Assembly (NCBI GenBank): GCA_051294375.1
Contig: CM119265.1
Span: 26,462,338 to 26,526,337 of the forward strand
Direction: 5' to 3'
Source: Paraspadella gotoi
Taxonomy: Eukaryota > Chaetognatha
DNA: 64,000 bases
Both the position numbers and the translations under genes were made by a program. Numbering within the stretch: the stretch's first letter is position 1; every line of letters begins with the position of its first letter. Below are positions 1 to 12,719 of this stretch, one piece after another. The notes under the pieces are model-generated. The model was not told where the DNA came from and made no database searches. It saw only the letters and a list, made by a program, of their open reading frames with translations.

Positions 1-735
1 CCTTTTCCCTCTCTTTCCTCATACCTATTTTCTCTGTTCTCTCCTCTCCCTTCCTTTCTTCCCCCCTCCAGAATCTTCCTCACTTCATTTTTCTTCATTC
101 TTCATTTTCCAAATTCTCTTCATTTTCACAAAGTTCACTTCATTTGTTTGACTCATTTTTTCATTTCCTTCTTCCTTCATTTTCGTGTCCGTGAGGTTTG
201 AGTCGTTTATTCCGCTTTCGTCATTCGTCGTCGCTTCTGACACCACACCCACCACCACCCCTACTCCCACCACCTCTACCCCCTCAACCCCAGTCGCCGC
301 CGCAGCCGCCACCGACGCCGCAGCCCCCGCCGCCGCCTCTGAAGCCGCCGCCATTTCTAAATCATCTTCGTCCTCGCATTCGTCATCTTCTTTCTCAACA
401 TTCGTCTTCGCTCGGTTTCCTTTTCTTTTCTCCCTTTCCTTTCCTTCCTTTTCCTCGCTTTTCCTTTTCTTTCCTTTCCTTTCCTTTCCTTTCCTTACCT
501 TTTCCTCTTTTTCCGTTTCTTTCCTTTCCTGTCCTTACCTTTTCCTCTCTTTCCTTTTCCTCCTTTAACTTTTTTTCTTTTCCTCATATTTCCTTTCCTT
601 TTCCTCTCTTTAGTTTTCCTCTCTTCCCCTTTCTTCCCACTTCTCCTCTCCTCCTCTTCCTCCTCCTCCTCCTCCCCCTCCTCCTTCCTCTCCGCCTTTG
701 ATGGAATTTTCGTTGACTGGGTCGACGGCTTTGTG

Positions 736-737
<2 letters not shown>
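1..737. other. C/T-rich low-complexity DNA, no supported gene
   Basis: TTTCC/CTTTT repeats and a short GC-rich part (240-355, CACCACC and GCCGCC units). The minus strand there has a frame starting MAAASEAAAGAA, but it is pure repeat translation and has no splice or homology support. Confidence 0.6.

Positions 738-814
<77 letters not shown>
738..814 (+). repeat. (CT)n microsatellite
   Basis: Perfect (TC) run of about 76 bases. Confidence 0.98.
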
Positions 815-823
<9 letters not shown>

Positions 824-1930
824 TTTACTCTCTTTTACTCTCTTCAAAATGGCGAGAGGGCCGTCGGCCCCGAACGTAACAACGCATATTAATTTCGTTA
901 TAGACGAAAAAAAATGTCGGCCGGTCCTTTGGTCGGTCTGTCGGTCAGTCTGTCTTTCCTTCAGTTTTACGATCAGTCTGTCGGTCAGTCTGTATATCGA
1001 TGAGCCCGAAGGAACGAGCTAAGGGAAGAGCCTGGAGATGGAAACGGAGGAACGAGAACGGGAACGGAATATGAAGAATGTAACGAAGAAGATATGAACG
1101 AACGAAACGAAACGAACAAAAAGTCGAATGAACGAACGAACGAACGAGAAGAACGACGAACCGAACGAAAAACGAACGAAAAGACTGAAAACGAACAGAA
1201 GAACGGAACTAGAAAGAACAACGAAAGGAACGAAGGACGAAATTAACGAAGGAATGAAACCTAACGATTGATGTATTCGGATACCAAAACCAAAAGAACC
1301 GGGCGAATAAAGCCAAATGATTCAGAAACAATATTGAAAAGAACGACGCCGCTGGATGCGCCGCAGCCGCCGCCAGCCCGCTCGCCCGTCCGCCCGCCGC
1401 AGAACCCCTGCGGGCACCAGAGTGCGAATTAATTGGAAAACAAACAAAACCGATAAAGTATCTGAAGGCGACGTTGATGGCCTTAAAATCCATCAATTCG
1501 GAAAAGTTTTTTTTTTAAATTGAAGTAAACTTTTTATTTTTTAAATTTTTTAAAAATCTATTTGAAGATTGAGTGAATTTTTGTTTTGAAGAGAAAAAAA
1601 TGCTTTTTTTTTTAAATCCGCATATTGAAAAAAAAAGAGTTTTTTATGATGTTTTAGAAGGTCAGGTTTAAGTATGAAGCCTTTATTCTTTTATTGGTTT
1701 TGAAGTAATTATTTTTATCTTTTAATTTCAAAGTATATTTAGAGAAATAGCACTATTAAATGAATCTAAGAACTCTGACAAAATCCTAAATTTCTGTCAA
1801 AAAAATTTTTCAAATCTATAATTTCAAACGGATATCAACTTAATGATAATATTTTTTTAATATTCTGAACGTCATTCTCATAATATTCTCGTATTTAATT
1901 TTAAACAAAAACATGGAAATTCACTGATGC
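815..1930. other. Intergenic; GACGAACGAA tract and small GC-rich patch
   Basis: GGTCGGTCTGTCGGTCAGTC repeats (about 920-1000), a (CGAA)n-like tract (1090-1240) and a GC-rich patch (1345-1425) in otherwise AT-rich DNA. No gene is supported. Confidence 0.6.
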
Positions 1931-2008
1931 ACTAATCTATATCACTAATCTATATCACTAATCTATATCACTAATCTATATCACTAATCTATATCACTAA
2001 TCTATTTC
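1931..2008 (+). repeat. 13-base tandem repeat ACTAATCTATATC
   Basis: Six near-perfect units. Confidence 0.9.
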
Positions 2009-2609
2009 ACGATGACCGACTGACTTCTTGTCAGAAGGAACTAAAAAGGCAGAAGGAACCCTGAGAGGGGATAAAGGAGAAAAGGCGGGGGAGAGGCTGA
2101 GATTAGGGTCTGGACTGTCCACATTGAAGGCTGTGGAATGTGGATTGTGGAAGGGGGTCGGAAAAGAAGAAAAAGTTGAAATGACCCGAGAAGTTTTTTT
2201 TCTTTTTTCTTTTTCCTTCTTTTCTTCTTTTGCTCTCATCTTTTTTGGTTTGACGATGGAGTTGAATGAAAAGAAGATCAAAATGGCCGACCACGATGAG
2301 GAGGAGGAGGAGGAGGAGGAAGAGGAGGAGGAAGACGATCGAGGAAATGATAAATATGACGACGAGATCTTCAACTTCCAAACTGCATTAATCTTCTTGT
2401 GTTTTATTTTTTAGGGCAACAACAACAACAACAACAACAAAACAGGAAAACAAAATGACGGACTTTGTTTTCGAAAAAGGGATTTGTTGGGATGAAAAAA
2501 AAAGAAGGAAAAAAAACGAAGAATAATAAATTGTATGAATGGGTGACTGAGCAGTTTGATAGTGAGAGGGTTAGTCAATGAATACGTGTGTGGTGTAGAG
2601 ATTGGGTGA

Positions 2610-2725
2610 GTGAATTGGAGAGTGAATGGGAAAGTGAATGGGAAAGTTAATGGGAAAGTGAATGGGAGAAGGACTGGAAGATTGAATGGGAAAGTGAATG
2701 GGAAAGTAAATGGGAAAGTGAATAA
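2610..2725 (+). repeat. 12-base tandem repeat GGGAAAGTGAAT
   Basis: Eight to nine units with small variations (AGTTAAT, AGAAGGACTGGAAGATTG). Confidence 0.8.
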
Positions 2726-3104
2726 GTAAGAAAGATATTCTGGAAACTTGGCCCGAGTATGGATTCTCTTTTTCTTATTGGAATAAGAGTCTTTTGTTTG
2801 TTGACATCAAAACGAAGAAAGGATGAAATTGTTCGTTGGTCAGAAGAATTGGAAAATAAGGCTAGAAAGACGACGACGACGACGACGACGACGACGACTA
2901 CCACGACGAGAATGATTAAGATTAATCCCTGTTTGCAGACGTAAGTCAACCTTTTCCTTTCCGGTCAATTTTTAAAGGAAACACTATCAACAATATAATT
3001 AATATTAATAAACAATATTATTAATAATAATTAATAATTATAATTATAATTATAATAATTATAATTAATCATAAAAAAAGTAATCATAAAGGTCGTTCTC
3101 GTTG

Positions 3105-3264
3105 TCGTTGTCATTATCATCATCAATCATCATCATCAACATCAACATCATCATCATCACAATCATCATCATCATCAATAATCATCATCATCACCATCAT
3201 CATCATCAACATCATCAATCATCATCATCATCATCATCAATAATCATTAACATTATCATTATCA
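3105..3264 (+). repeat. (ATC)n trinucleotide tract ending in a gap
   Basis: Imperfect CATCATCAAT repeats run directly into 501 N, suggesting the assembly broke in the repeat. Confidence 0.9.
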
Positions 3265-3765
3265 NNNNNNNNNNNNNNNNNNNNNNNNNNNNNNNNNNNN
3301 NNNNNNNNNNNNNNNNNNNNNNNNNNNNNNNNNNNNNNNNNNNNNNNNNNNNNNNNNNNNNNNNNNNNNNNNNNNNNNNNNNNNNNNNNNNNNNNNNNNN
3401 NNNNNNNNNNNNNNNNNNNNNNNNNNNNNNNNNNNNNNNNNNNNNNNNNNNNNNNNNNNNNNNNNNNNNNNNNNNNNNNNNNNNNNNNNNNNNNNNNNNN
3501 NNNNNNNNNNNNNNNNNNNNNNNNNNNNNNNNNNNNNNNNNNNNNNNNNNNNNNNNNNNNNNNNNNNNNNNNNNNNNNNNNNNNNNNNNNNNNNNNNNNN
3601 NNNNNNNNNNNNNNNNNNNNNNNNNNNNNNNNNNNNNNNNNNNNNNNNNNNNNNNNNNNNNNNNNNNNNNNNNNNNNNNNNNNNNNNNNNNNNNNNNNNN
3701 NNNNNNNNNNNNNNNNNNNNNNNNNNNNNNNNNNNNNNNNNNNNNNNNNNNNNNNNNNNNNNNNN
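3265..3765. other. Assembly gap (501 N)
   Basis: Unknown sequence after an (ATC)n tract. Confidence 1.
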
Positions 3766-3857
3766 GAATGGTCGGGTGTGGAAATATGAAGCGGTTCGGT
3801 GATTTCGCTGTTCATATTTTTTTGATGGGAATCCATGAGACGCAACGAAGCGACGAG

Positions 3858-4100
3858 TTAAGGCTCTCTTTTTCAAAAGAGCCCCGTTTTCGTTTCTTAA
3901 TCCATGGACTTGATTTTAATACAAATGTTTGATACTAATCTACTAACAAACACATATCCCAATCCCTAACCCGAATTCTTAACCAGAATCTTTAACCGTA
4001 ACTTAATCCTTCATTCTCATCAATCACTTAATCCCTAAAATTTATTTCATTTCGAAATTTAAGATGAAAAGGGCCGTTTCGGAAAAATAAGGCCCAAGTA
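3858..4100 (+). repeat. Interspersed repeat family 3 (CCTAACC-rich)
   Basis: AGGCTCTCTTTTTCAAAAGA then GCCCCG, degenerate TCCCTAACCCGAA repeats, then AAGATGAAAAGGGCCGTTTC and GGAAAAATAAGGCCC. The order is the same as in 63375-63830. Confidence 0.55.
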
Positions 4101-4243
4101 AGGAGGGAACGAAATTTAAAATTTGTGGTGAGAGAAAATTTTCAAGTTCAGAGGAAATTAAAAAAATATTAATGCGAAATTGAGAAAAGGACGGGAAGGC
4201 AAAGAGCGTTACTATTTTAAGAGTCAACTTTAGTTTAGCCTAT

Positions 4244-4395
4244 TACCATTTCTTCTATGAAATTCGTACAACCAATATAAAAATTATCCATTCATGTAAT
4301 AAATAAACTATGTTGCCCCTGACTTTGGACAGGCTTTGGTGGTTCAAGGCTTTCATCACTCTTACGAGATCATGACATAGCAGGTCCAAGCTTTC
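4244..4395 (+). repeat. Interspersed repeat family 1
   Basis: It shares GTACAACCRATATAAA, CATTCATNNAATAAATAA and CCCTGACTTTGRACAGGCT then CATCACTCTTAC with 27595-27770. A partial reverse copy lies at 26890-26945. No coding capacity. Confidence 0.65.
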
Positions 4396-4553
4396 AATTA
4401 TTTTAAAATTTTAAAGTTTAGACGTTACTACCGTACTACCGAAGGATGTTGATAACTAAAAACAATTCTGATCTATTTTTATCGAGCCTTGACCGGCGAA
4501 GCCGGGTCAGGCTGCTAATAAAATGTATTTAGGGTTGCTATCTTTGTGACGTA

Positions 4554-4586
<33 letters not shown>

Positions 4587-4779
4587 ACGCTGTTTTCATA
4601 TATAAAAAACTACTACGCTTTTATAGGTTTGGCTGTGACTTACCGTTTTTTTTTAAATAAAAATTATTATGAATTATGATAAAGTTTACAAAAGTGTGCG
4701 ATCATAGTAAGGTTAAAAATTTAGATATGGCTTTTTATCTTGAAATAGCTGTGATATTTTCATATTACATTGGATTAAG

Positions 4780-4945
4780 TATTTTTTGTTTGAATTTCCA
4801 CTATTCATTATGAATTTACTGCAATATAGCAAATGAGATTAAAGTACTATTATAATATCCAAATTAGTATATAGAAATGCTTTAATCTAAATTACATATT
4901 GCAGTATAATAATATTATGAAGATGAAATTCAAAAAATTTAGTAT
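4780..4945. repeat. AT-rich fold-back element
   Basis: TTTACTGCAATATAGCAAAT at about 4815 and ACATATTGCAGTATAA at about 4892 are parts of inverted arms of about 75 bases (with GATTAAAG / CTTTAATC and TTGAATTTC / GAAATTCAA). ATTTACATATTGTAGTA near 10185 looks like a related fragment. Confidence 0.5.
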
Positions 4946-5221
4946 AAATTTTTAATAAAAAATGGGAACTCAAAGGATTTTTTTAATGAGAAGCTATATC
5001 TTAATTTTAATACCAATATAAATTCAATCTTTTACAAAGCTTGGCGATTGGAAAAAAAATTGGAAAAAATTTCACAATTGTAAACAATTGTAACATATTT
5101 TTGCCTTTCTTTTATTTCTTAAAATTATTTTCTCTTTTAGAAAAAAAACGAGTTCAGTCTCTGCAGATACTGTACAGCGGCCCTTCCAGCAGCTGTCCAG
5201 CTTTGTTTCTCTTTTCCTGTT

Positions 5222-5975
5222 AGTCTCTCTCTGTGACTCTCTCTGTCTTTCTCTCCTCTCTCTTCTCCTCTCTCTCTCTGTGTACGATTTCTTGCGTGAT
5301 CGTTCGTTTTTTTAAAAATTTATGATTATTTTTTCGCTTCTAAAAACATTTATTATCACCATTTATCCTATTTTAACATCCAAGATTTTCGGGAATTTAT
5401 TTTAGAAAAAAGTGAAGAATAACTCATATGTCCAAGAAATTTTACGCTTCTCTCCATCTCTCTCACGTCGCTAACATGATTGTTATTAAAGAAAAAAATA
5501 TATAATAAGCAAATAGAATATTTAATACAGATTTACATTGCCAGAGGAAATCTTTTTATACTAGGTCCAATGTTGTTGTTTGTTGATCTCTATCTCTCTT
5601 TCTGTCTCTTTCTCTCTTTACGATCTCTTGCGTGATCGTTCGTTTTTTGATAAATTCTGATTATTTTTTTCCTTCTAAAACTTTTTATTATCGCCATTTA
5701 TTCCGCGCTTTTTTCTCTTTACCTGGATTTCTGGCCGTTGCGAGGCACCGAGTAACAATGTCAAGGAACATGACCTAGTAACGCTAACTGAGTATTTTTC
5801 AACTATTATATTATTGTTAATAGGGATATAATTTTTCAACGTACAAACAATTTCTTATATGGCTTCTTTTTCTCTCCTCTCTCTCTTTTCTCCCCTCTCT
5901 CTCTCTCTCTCTCTTCTCTCTTTTTTTTTTTTTCCCTTCTAAAACATTTTATTATCGCCATTTATCCCCGCTTTT
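5222..5975 (+). repeat. Diverged tandem repeat, unit about 340 bases
   Basis: CTCTCT-rich sequence followed by TTGCGTGATCGTTCGTTTTT and TTATCGCCATTTATCC occurs at about 5222-5370, 5590-5710 and, partly, 5870-5970. Confidence 0.6.
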
Positions 5976-6182
5976 TTCTCAATACAATATATAAAAATTA
6001 CTGATTATTCTTTATATAAAACGAGAGAGACCTAATAATGCGTTTCGTTGGCGGGAAAACTGTCCAGCCTCTCTCTTCTCTCTCTCTCTCTCTTCTCTGC
6101 TCTCTCAATCTCTCTCTCCTCTCTCTCTCTCTTCACTCATACACACAGCATTTGTTTGTTTAATTTACGATGAATGATTCAT

Positions 6183-6395
6183 ACGCGTCAATGAATTACT
6201 ATCAATCGCATCAATGAAATGAACTATCATCGTATCAATGAATGATTATCATACATATCAATAAATGACATATCATAGCATCAATCATTTGATTATCATC
6301 ACATCAAGTCATTTTGTTATCATCGCATCAATATATTGGTTTATCATCGCGTCAATATTTGGTTATCATCGCATCAATATTTGGTTACTATCGAA
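6183..6395 (+). repeat. ATCATCGCATCAATGAATG-type minisatellite
   Basis: About ten imperfect units of roughly 20 bases (TTATCATCGCATCAATATTT) end at GGTTACTATCG. Confidence 0.75.
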
Positions 6396-6673
6396 AGCGG
6401 TCGATCTTTATTCTTTTAAGATTTTTATTTAATGTAATGTAGTAGTAAGAGTCATAATTGCTCTTAAAAAGACACATTTTCTCTTCATCCCTAAAAATCC
6501 TGTCATTAGTTTACAAATAAAACATCATTAAAAAATGTCTGCACTCAAGAGCCAAGACTCCTTTCGCCAACAATGTTAATTAAATAGTGAATTTCCCTTT
6601 CTTGATTTTAAAGCGGTCGACGTATTGCTCGACTTAAGTCTTATTACACCTGTTATCACTCAGCAAATGGAAT

Positions 6674-6741
<68 letters not shown>

Positions 6742-7014
6742 AGAGAGCAAGAGGATAAACAGCTGGGTTCACCTTCCTGGGATCCGTTCCAATTAACCTT
6801 TTCCATTGGCCGCTCCTTCCTCCAAATAACGCTCCCCCCCCCTCGATCCGCCCCCTCGTTCCCCCCCCCTCTCTCCCTCCATCTCTCCCCCTTCTCATCT
6901 CTTTTTCTTCTTCTTTTCGATCCAACTTTATCTAAATCAACTCACTTTGCCTTTAATCTCCTTATTCCTTTTCATTATATCTCATTGTGATTAAACTTCT
7001 TTCGTTGTGTTTTA

Positions 7015-7169
7015 GATAATTGAAACTAAAGACAAAGTCTTGATACAGCAACGATTTATATTTATTGTACAGACAAGTTTCGGCTTTCATTCAGCCTTCA
7101 ATCATTGTCTGTACAATAAAAAATAAAAAATGTTGCTGTATCAAGACTTTGTCTTTAGTTTCAATTATC
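7015..7169. repeat. Long hairpin, 62-base arms
   Basis: GATAATTGAAACTAAAGACA... at 7015-7075 is the inverse of 7106-7169, with only a few mismatches in an AT stretch. The loop of about 30 bases, on the minus strand, reads TGATTGAAGGCTGAATGAAA then GCCGAAAC. It resembles the CUGAUGA-stem-GAAAC core of hammerhead ribozymes with one extra T. It could be a fold-back mobile element or a small-RNA hairpin. Confidence 0.7.
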
Positions 7170-7668
7170 ATTATATCTCATAAATTAATCTCTCTATTTC
7201 ATTCTGCACTTATTCTATTCAGTCTTCTTCTAGTTCTAATTGTCGTCTTAATCATCAATTTTGTTAATAGCTTCGTTTTAGGAATATATACATGATAGTC
7301 TAACTCACTGACTGATGACTCATGACTTCTACTCACCGAGCGTCCATCCAAATATTTTAGCTAAGTTTTTCTTCATCATTTAATTCATTCTTCCTTTCTG
7401 AAATCGTCCACCACCTCAAACCACCTTCACCCCTTTCCCCCCCCCTAGTTTCCCCCGAAGATCGTTGAAACCAAAGAGCGATGCTTTTGAGTAAAGTTCC
7501 TTCACCACACCGGGCCAACACTGAAGCCGCCGCCTGCCGCTGCCGCCTGCCGCTGCCGCCTGCCGTAGCCGACGCCGCCGCAGCCGCCGACGCCATTAGA
7601 GCCTCAAAAGAAAGTCTCTCGCAGCGGGAGAAGTTTCTGCCGATTTTTGCTCAGGCTCTCTCTCTCTG

Positions 7669-7850
<182 letters not shown>

Positions 7851-8311
7851 TCTCTCTCTCTCTCGCTGTTTTGTTTTTCTGCTTCTTTTTTCTCTTCCTT
7901 TCCTTATATTCTCCTTCCTATCTTCTTTTATTTTTCTATAACTCTTTCATTTAATATTTTCCTTATCCTTTTATCTTTTGTCTCTTTTTCTTTCCTCCTT
8001 TTTTTTCTCTCCACATTTTATTTTATCTTCCTCTTCCTCTTCTTCCCTCTTTCTTTTCTTTCCTTTTCCTTCATTTCTTTTCGCTTCTTCCAACTCACGA
8101 TTCCATCTTCTCTATTTATCCATTTTCTCCCTTTTTTTCTTTTTTTTTCCCATTTTCTCCATTTTCTCCCTGTTTTCTCCATTTCCATTTCTGCATCCGG
8201 TCGAATTTCCGCCCGCATTTTTCTTCTTCCGGTAAAAGCGTCCGGTTCATTCGGCCATTTTTTTCCTCCGACGGAAAAACGGATTTTCTTTTCTCGATTT
8301 CGAGAGCGAAT

Positions 8312-8516
8312 GAAATGAGGAGATATGAACTGAGGGGATATGAACTGAGGGGATATGAACTGAGGGGATATGAACTGAGGGGATATGAAATGAGGAGATA
8401 TGAACTGAGGGGATATGAACTGAGGGGATATAAAATGAGGAGATATGACCTGAGGAGATATGAAATGAAGAGATATAAAATGAGGAGATATGAACTGAGG
8501 AGATATGAAGGAAAGT
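8312..8516 (+). repeat. 15-base minisatellite GGGGATATGAACTGA
   Basis: Thirteen to fourteen units keep one frame open (GYELR/RYEMR pentapeptides, 67 codons from ATG 8315). No start context, splice sites or homology support a gene, so I treat it as a repeat. Confidence 0.85.
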
Positions 8517-8519
8517 GAT

Positions 8520-9479
<960 letters not shown>

Positions 9480-10400
9480 ATATCCATGTTCTTTTCATAT
9501 TCGGCTTTTTTTGATTGATGACTTCAAAAAGGCTACGCGTTCAACCATTAAGTTCATGAGCTCATGTTTTTCCTCTTTTAATCTTCCTCATTTTTTAAGG
9601 ACTCAACTTTCAACAACGAATTGGGGACCAGTTTAGTTTTAATCATTTACCAATATTACAATCTCTGAGTCCATATGCAAAATATTTATAAAAAAAAGCC
9701 ACCTGAGTAAAAACACTAAAGTCCACTAAAATTATTAAATTTTTTTTAGAACTATAAATGACATGAGTAATTTCATTTCGTCGGTATAAAAAATAAAAAG
9801 ACATGATTTCAACTTTCGCCTTTCCCTCATGACATGACATGATTTCAATGACATGACTTGACATGATTTCAACTTTCGCTTTTCGCTCATTTATTTTCTT
9901 TTCAATAGTTAAAAAAACGAATAAACATCAATCCTTTATTCTTCAATTAAAATTTCGAATAAAAAAACAATTCATGATAAAAAGCATCTAAAAAAAAAGG
10001 AAATCCACATTTTTTTCATATTCAGCAAATATTTTCGTTCATGCATTTGGTTCTCCATTCGGCCATCGTGAAACTTGGACTCATTCTGTGATTCGATCTC
10101 ACCTTTGGAGAAAAACAATTGTGAAATGAGATCGATCGTCGTAGGAGATGATTATTAAATGAGAAGAATTTTTTCAATCTCATTTACATATTGTAGTATT
10201 TAACCTAAATGAGTTCATATTCATTTTATGGTTTAACTGTATTTGTTGAACACATTGGTATTTAGGCACTTCTATATCGTTTTCGAAAAAAACAACATCA
10301 CTTTCTTATTAAACAACTAATTTAGACAAACTTGACTAAAAATTAAGATTTTTTTTATCATTTCGTCAAAATAAATCAATAAAGCAAACTCGTTCCAAAT
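9480..10400. other. AT-rich intergenic DNA
   Basis: A GACATGATTTCAA repeat near 9800-9870; otherwise nothing recognisable. Confidence 0.6.
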
Positions 10401-10409
10401 TTCACTCAC

Positions 10410-10491
10410 GTGTCTCAACGCTTCCCCAGTCTCTCGTCCAATCGTCTTCCCGAATTTGCAAATGATCTCCCCTGGGACGTGACCGCCGTAG
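10410..10491 (-). CDS. Probable further exon of the Cys-rich gene
   Basis: On the minus strand a long pyrimidine tract ends in CCCCGGGCAG and is followed by 82 bases to a strong donor GTGAGT. With one base used to complete a phase 2 codon, it reads YGGHVPGEIICKFGKTIGR then ETGEALRH, ending in phase 0. G-Y-G-G-H-[IV]-P-G type motifs occur in several ciliary/sperm microtubule-associated proteins as I recall them, which is a weak hint only. Connection to the exon at 11767-11990 crosses a gap and cannot be checked. Confidence 0.45.
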
Positions 10492-10725
10492 CTGCCCGGG
10501 GTAATTGCAAGGGTAAGTGCAAAGGTAAGTGCAAAGGGAAAAATAGGATTTGGTCAAGTCTTTGTGGGTTCGAATGTCAAATTTTTCATGAAGAAAAAAA
10601 GGTAATCTCACAACGAGGTTATCACCTCCCAGAATCAGTGATCACTATACGACTTATCAAAGTAAGTTACTCCATCGACTTACCCGAATTACTCACCTCC
10701 CGAGGCCCAACAGTACCGACCCAGT

Positions 10726-10727
<2 letters not shown>

Positions 10728-10810
<83 letters not shown>
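10728..10810 (+). repeat. (CT)n microsatellite
   Basis: Perfect run of about 80 bases, followed by a C/T-rich stretch to about 11395. Confidence 0.97.
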
Positions 10811-10813
<3 letters not shown>

Positions 10814-11728
10814 CCTCAAACTAACTCGATTCTCTCTGGCACGAAACTTTTCCGGACGCGGAACTACTTCCTCACTTTTCTTTTCTCTCTTTTTTCCTCT
10901 CTTTAACTCTCTTTTCCTCTAAATTTCTCTCTTTTTATTTCTTTTCTTTTCCCTTCTTCCTTTTTGTTCCTTTCTTTTTTTCGCTCTTTGCTTTTCTTAT
11001 TTTTTCTTTTCCTCTCTGTTACTTCTTTTTCTTTTCTTTTCCTTTCCCTCTTCCTTTCTGTTCCTTTCTTTCCCTCTCTTTTCTTATCTTTTCTTATCTT
11101 TTTTTCTCATTTTTCTTATGTTACTCTCTTTTCCTTTTTTATCTTTCTTTCCCTCTCTTTTCTTATCTTTTCCTCTTATTCTTTCTCATTTCCTCTCTTT
11201 TACTTTCCTTTCTAATCTTTTCCTCTCTTTATTTATTATTTTCTCCATTTTTCTGTCTTTCCATCTATTTTCCTCTCTACTTTTCATTTCTTTCCTTCTT
11301 TTCTTTTTTCCTCTCTTTTCTTCTCTTTCTTCTTTTTCAAATGTTTTTACCTTTTCGCACTTTCTCTCTCTCTCTCGGTTTCTCCAGGGAGAAAAACGCT
11401 TTTAGTTTTTGATCATAATAAAGTGGAACTCAAAAAAGCGAGGAAATAAGGAAAGAATTAAGGGAGGAAAATAAAAGGAAAAAGAAGGTGCTGTGTGGAA
11501 AGGAAGGTAAATAAGAAAAATGGGTAAAGAAAAAAAAATAGTTACATAAAGAAACAAACAAACTGAAATTGATTAGTTAATATTTGAAAGTAAAATATCT
11601 TAAATATGCGTATATAGATTTTAATAGTACCTAAAAAAGAAAACTAATCTTGTTAATATCATAACTATCATAAGTAAAATAGTCTTGTAATTTTTAATAA
11701 CTTTTTCTAGAAAATAATACAGTCGTCT

Positions 11729-11766
11729 NNNNNNNNNNNNNNNNNNNNNNNNNNNNNNNNNNNNNN
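11729..11766. other. Assembly gap (38 N) at the end of a Cys-rich exon
   Basis: The gap cuts the 3' end of the exon at 11767-11990. Confidence 1.
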
Positions 11767-11990
11767 TGCTTCGATTCCCGATCTCGATGATGGCCGTCGG
11801 ACAATCGGGCGGACAGTGCGGACGATGCCTGTCCGTCCGTCCGTACTTTTGTCCCTCCGGCCCGAACTGATAGTGGGCGGCCCAGTGTCCCTCGGAGGTG
11901 CCGTCTCTGTACTGGACCCATTTGCAACACGGGTCGTAGGTTCGATCGACGGCCGATCCGGGTTTCTCCGGTTGGTAGCCGCATTTGACT
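11767..11990 (-). CDS. Cys-rich repeat protein, exon 7, runs into assembly gap
   Basis: Acceptor GCGGGACAG starts the exon in phase 2, completing DYR from the previous exon, then VKCGYQPEKPGSAVDRTYD, PCCKWVQYRDGTSEGHW, AAHYQFGPEGQKYG and HCPPDCPTAIIEIG. Cys pairs and CPPDCP suggest metal binding or disulfides. The exon is open to the gap at 11729-11766, so its end is unknown. Frame, codon use and lack of low complexity make this the most gene-like stretch of the left third. Confidence 0.72.
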
Positions 11991-12173
11991 CTGTCCCGCA
12001 AAAATAGGTCAAATTAATATTTACTAATTACTATGACCACTACTATTATTAATTATACGTAAAATGTCAATTATCAATAAAGCACTTTTGGATGAATACA
12101 TATTATGCTCACAAATTATTTAAAGCGGACGTGACGAGCTCTCTCTCTCTCAATCTCTCTCTCTTCTCTCCTC

Positions 12174-12213
<40 letters not shown>

Positions 12214-12294
12214 CTCTCTCTTCTCTCATTCTTCTTTCTCTTTCCCCTAAAGACGAAAAAAAGCGAATTTTCGCCTAAAGAGATGATCTCTCCT

Positions 12295-12373
<79 letters not shown>

Positions 12374-12719
12374 CTCTCTCTTTCTCTCTCCGACTCAACG
12401 ATGAAAAACGACTTCGATAAAGACGCGTCCTTGGCGAATCACAACAACAACAACAACAACAAAACGACAACCACCGTCCCTCCCCCCCCCCAACACCGCG
12501 TCGTCGCCACCAGAGATGAAGAAGCTAATGTATAACCTGACAAGGAAAATGGCCGAAAAATGATGACCGACATAAAATATGTTATTTCCACTTCTCTTTT
12601 AAGGCCGCTTTGAGGATTAGGCAACGTCGATGCCACGCAATGTACCTTTTTTCGAGGCTGTTTTTTTTGGTTTTGTTTTGTTATGTTTTGGTGTTTGTTT
12701 TTGGGCTGGTTTAATAAAT

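Noticed and set aside
85-354. Minus-strand frame of 89 codons starting MAAASEAAAGAA
   Set aside because: It is a translation of GCC/ACC repeats followed by unremarkable sequence; no splice sites, homology or partner exons.
840-985. Short frame MARGPSAPNVTTHINFVIDE as a first exon
   Set aside because: It follows a (CT)n run and soon degenerates into GTCGGTC repeat; no donor or homology.
2028-2414. Plus-strand frame of 128 codons with a poly-Glu tract
   Set aside because: Poly-Glu is the (GAG)n repeat and the ends are T-rich translation; no homology or exon signals.
3105-3264. CRISPR-like array
   Set aside because: It is a simple (ATC)n repeat without spacers of constant length, in an animal genome.
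7357-7596. Minus-strand frame MASAAAAASATAGG in a GC-rich patch
   Set aside because: GCC/GGC repeats explain it; a start codon exists, but no downstream exon or homology could be found.
8315-8518. GYELR pentapeptide frame as a small repeat protein
   Set aside because: The 15-base unit keeps any frame open by arithmetic; no other coding evidence.
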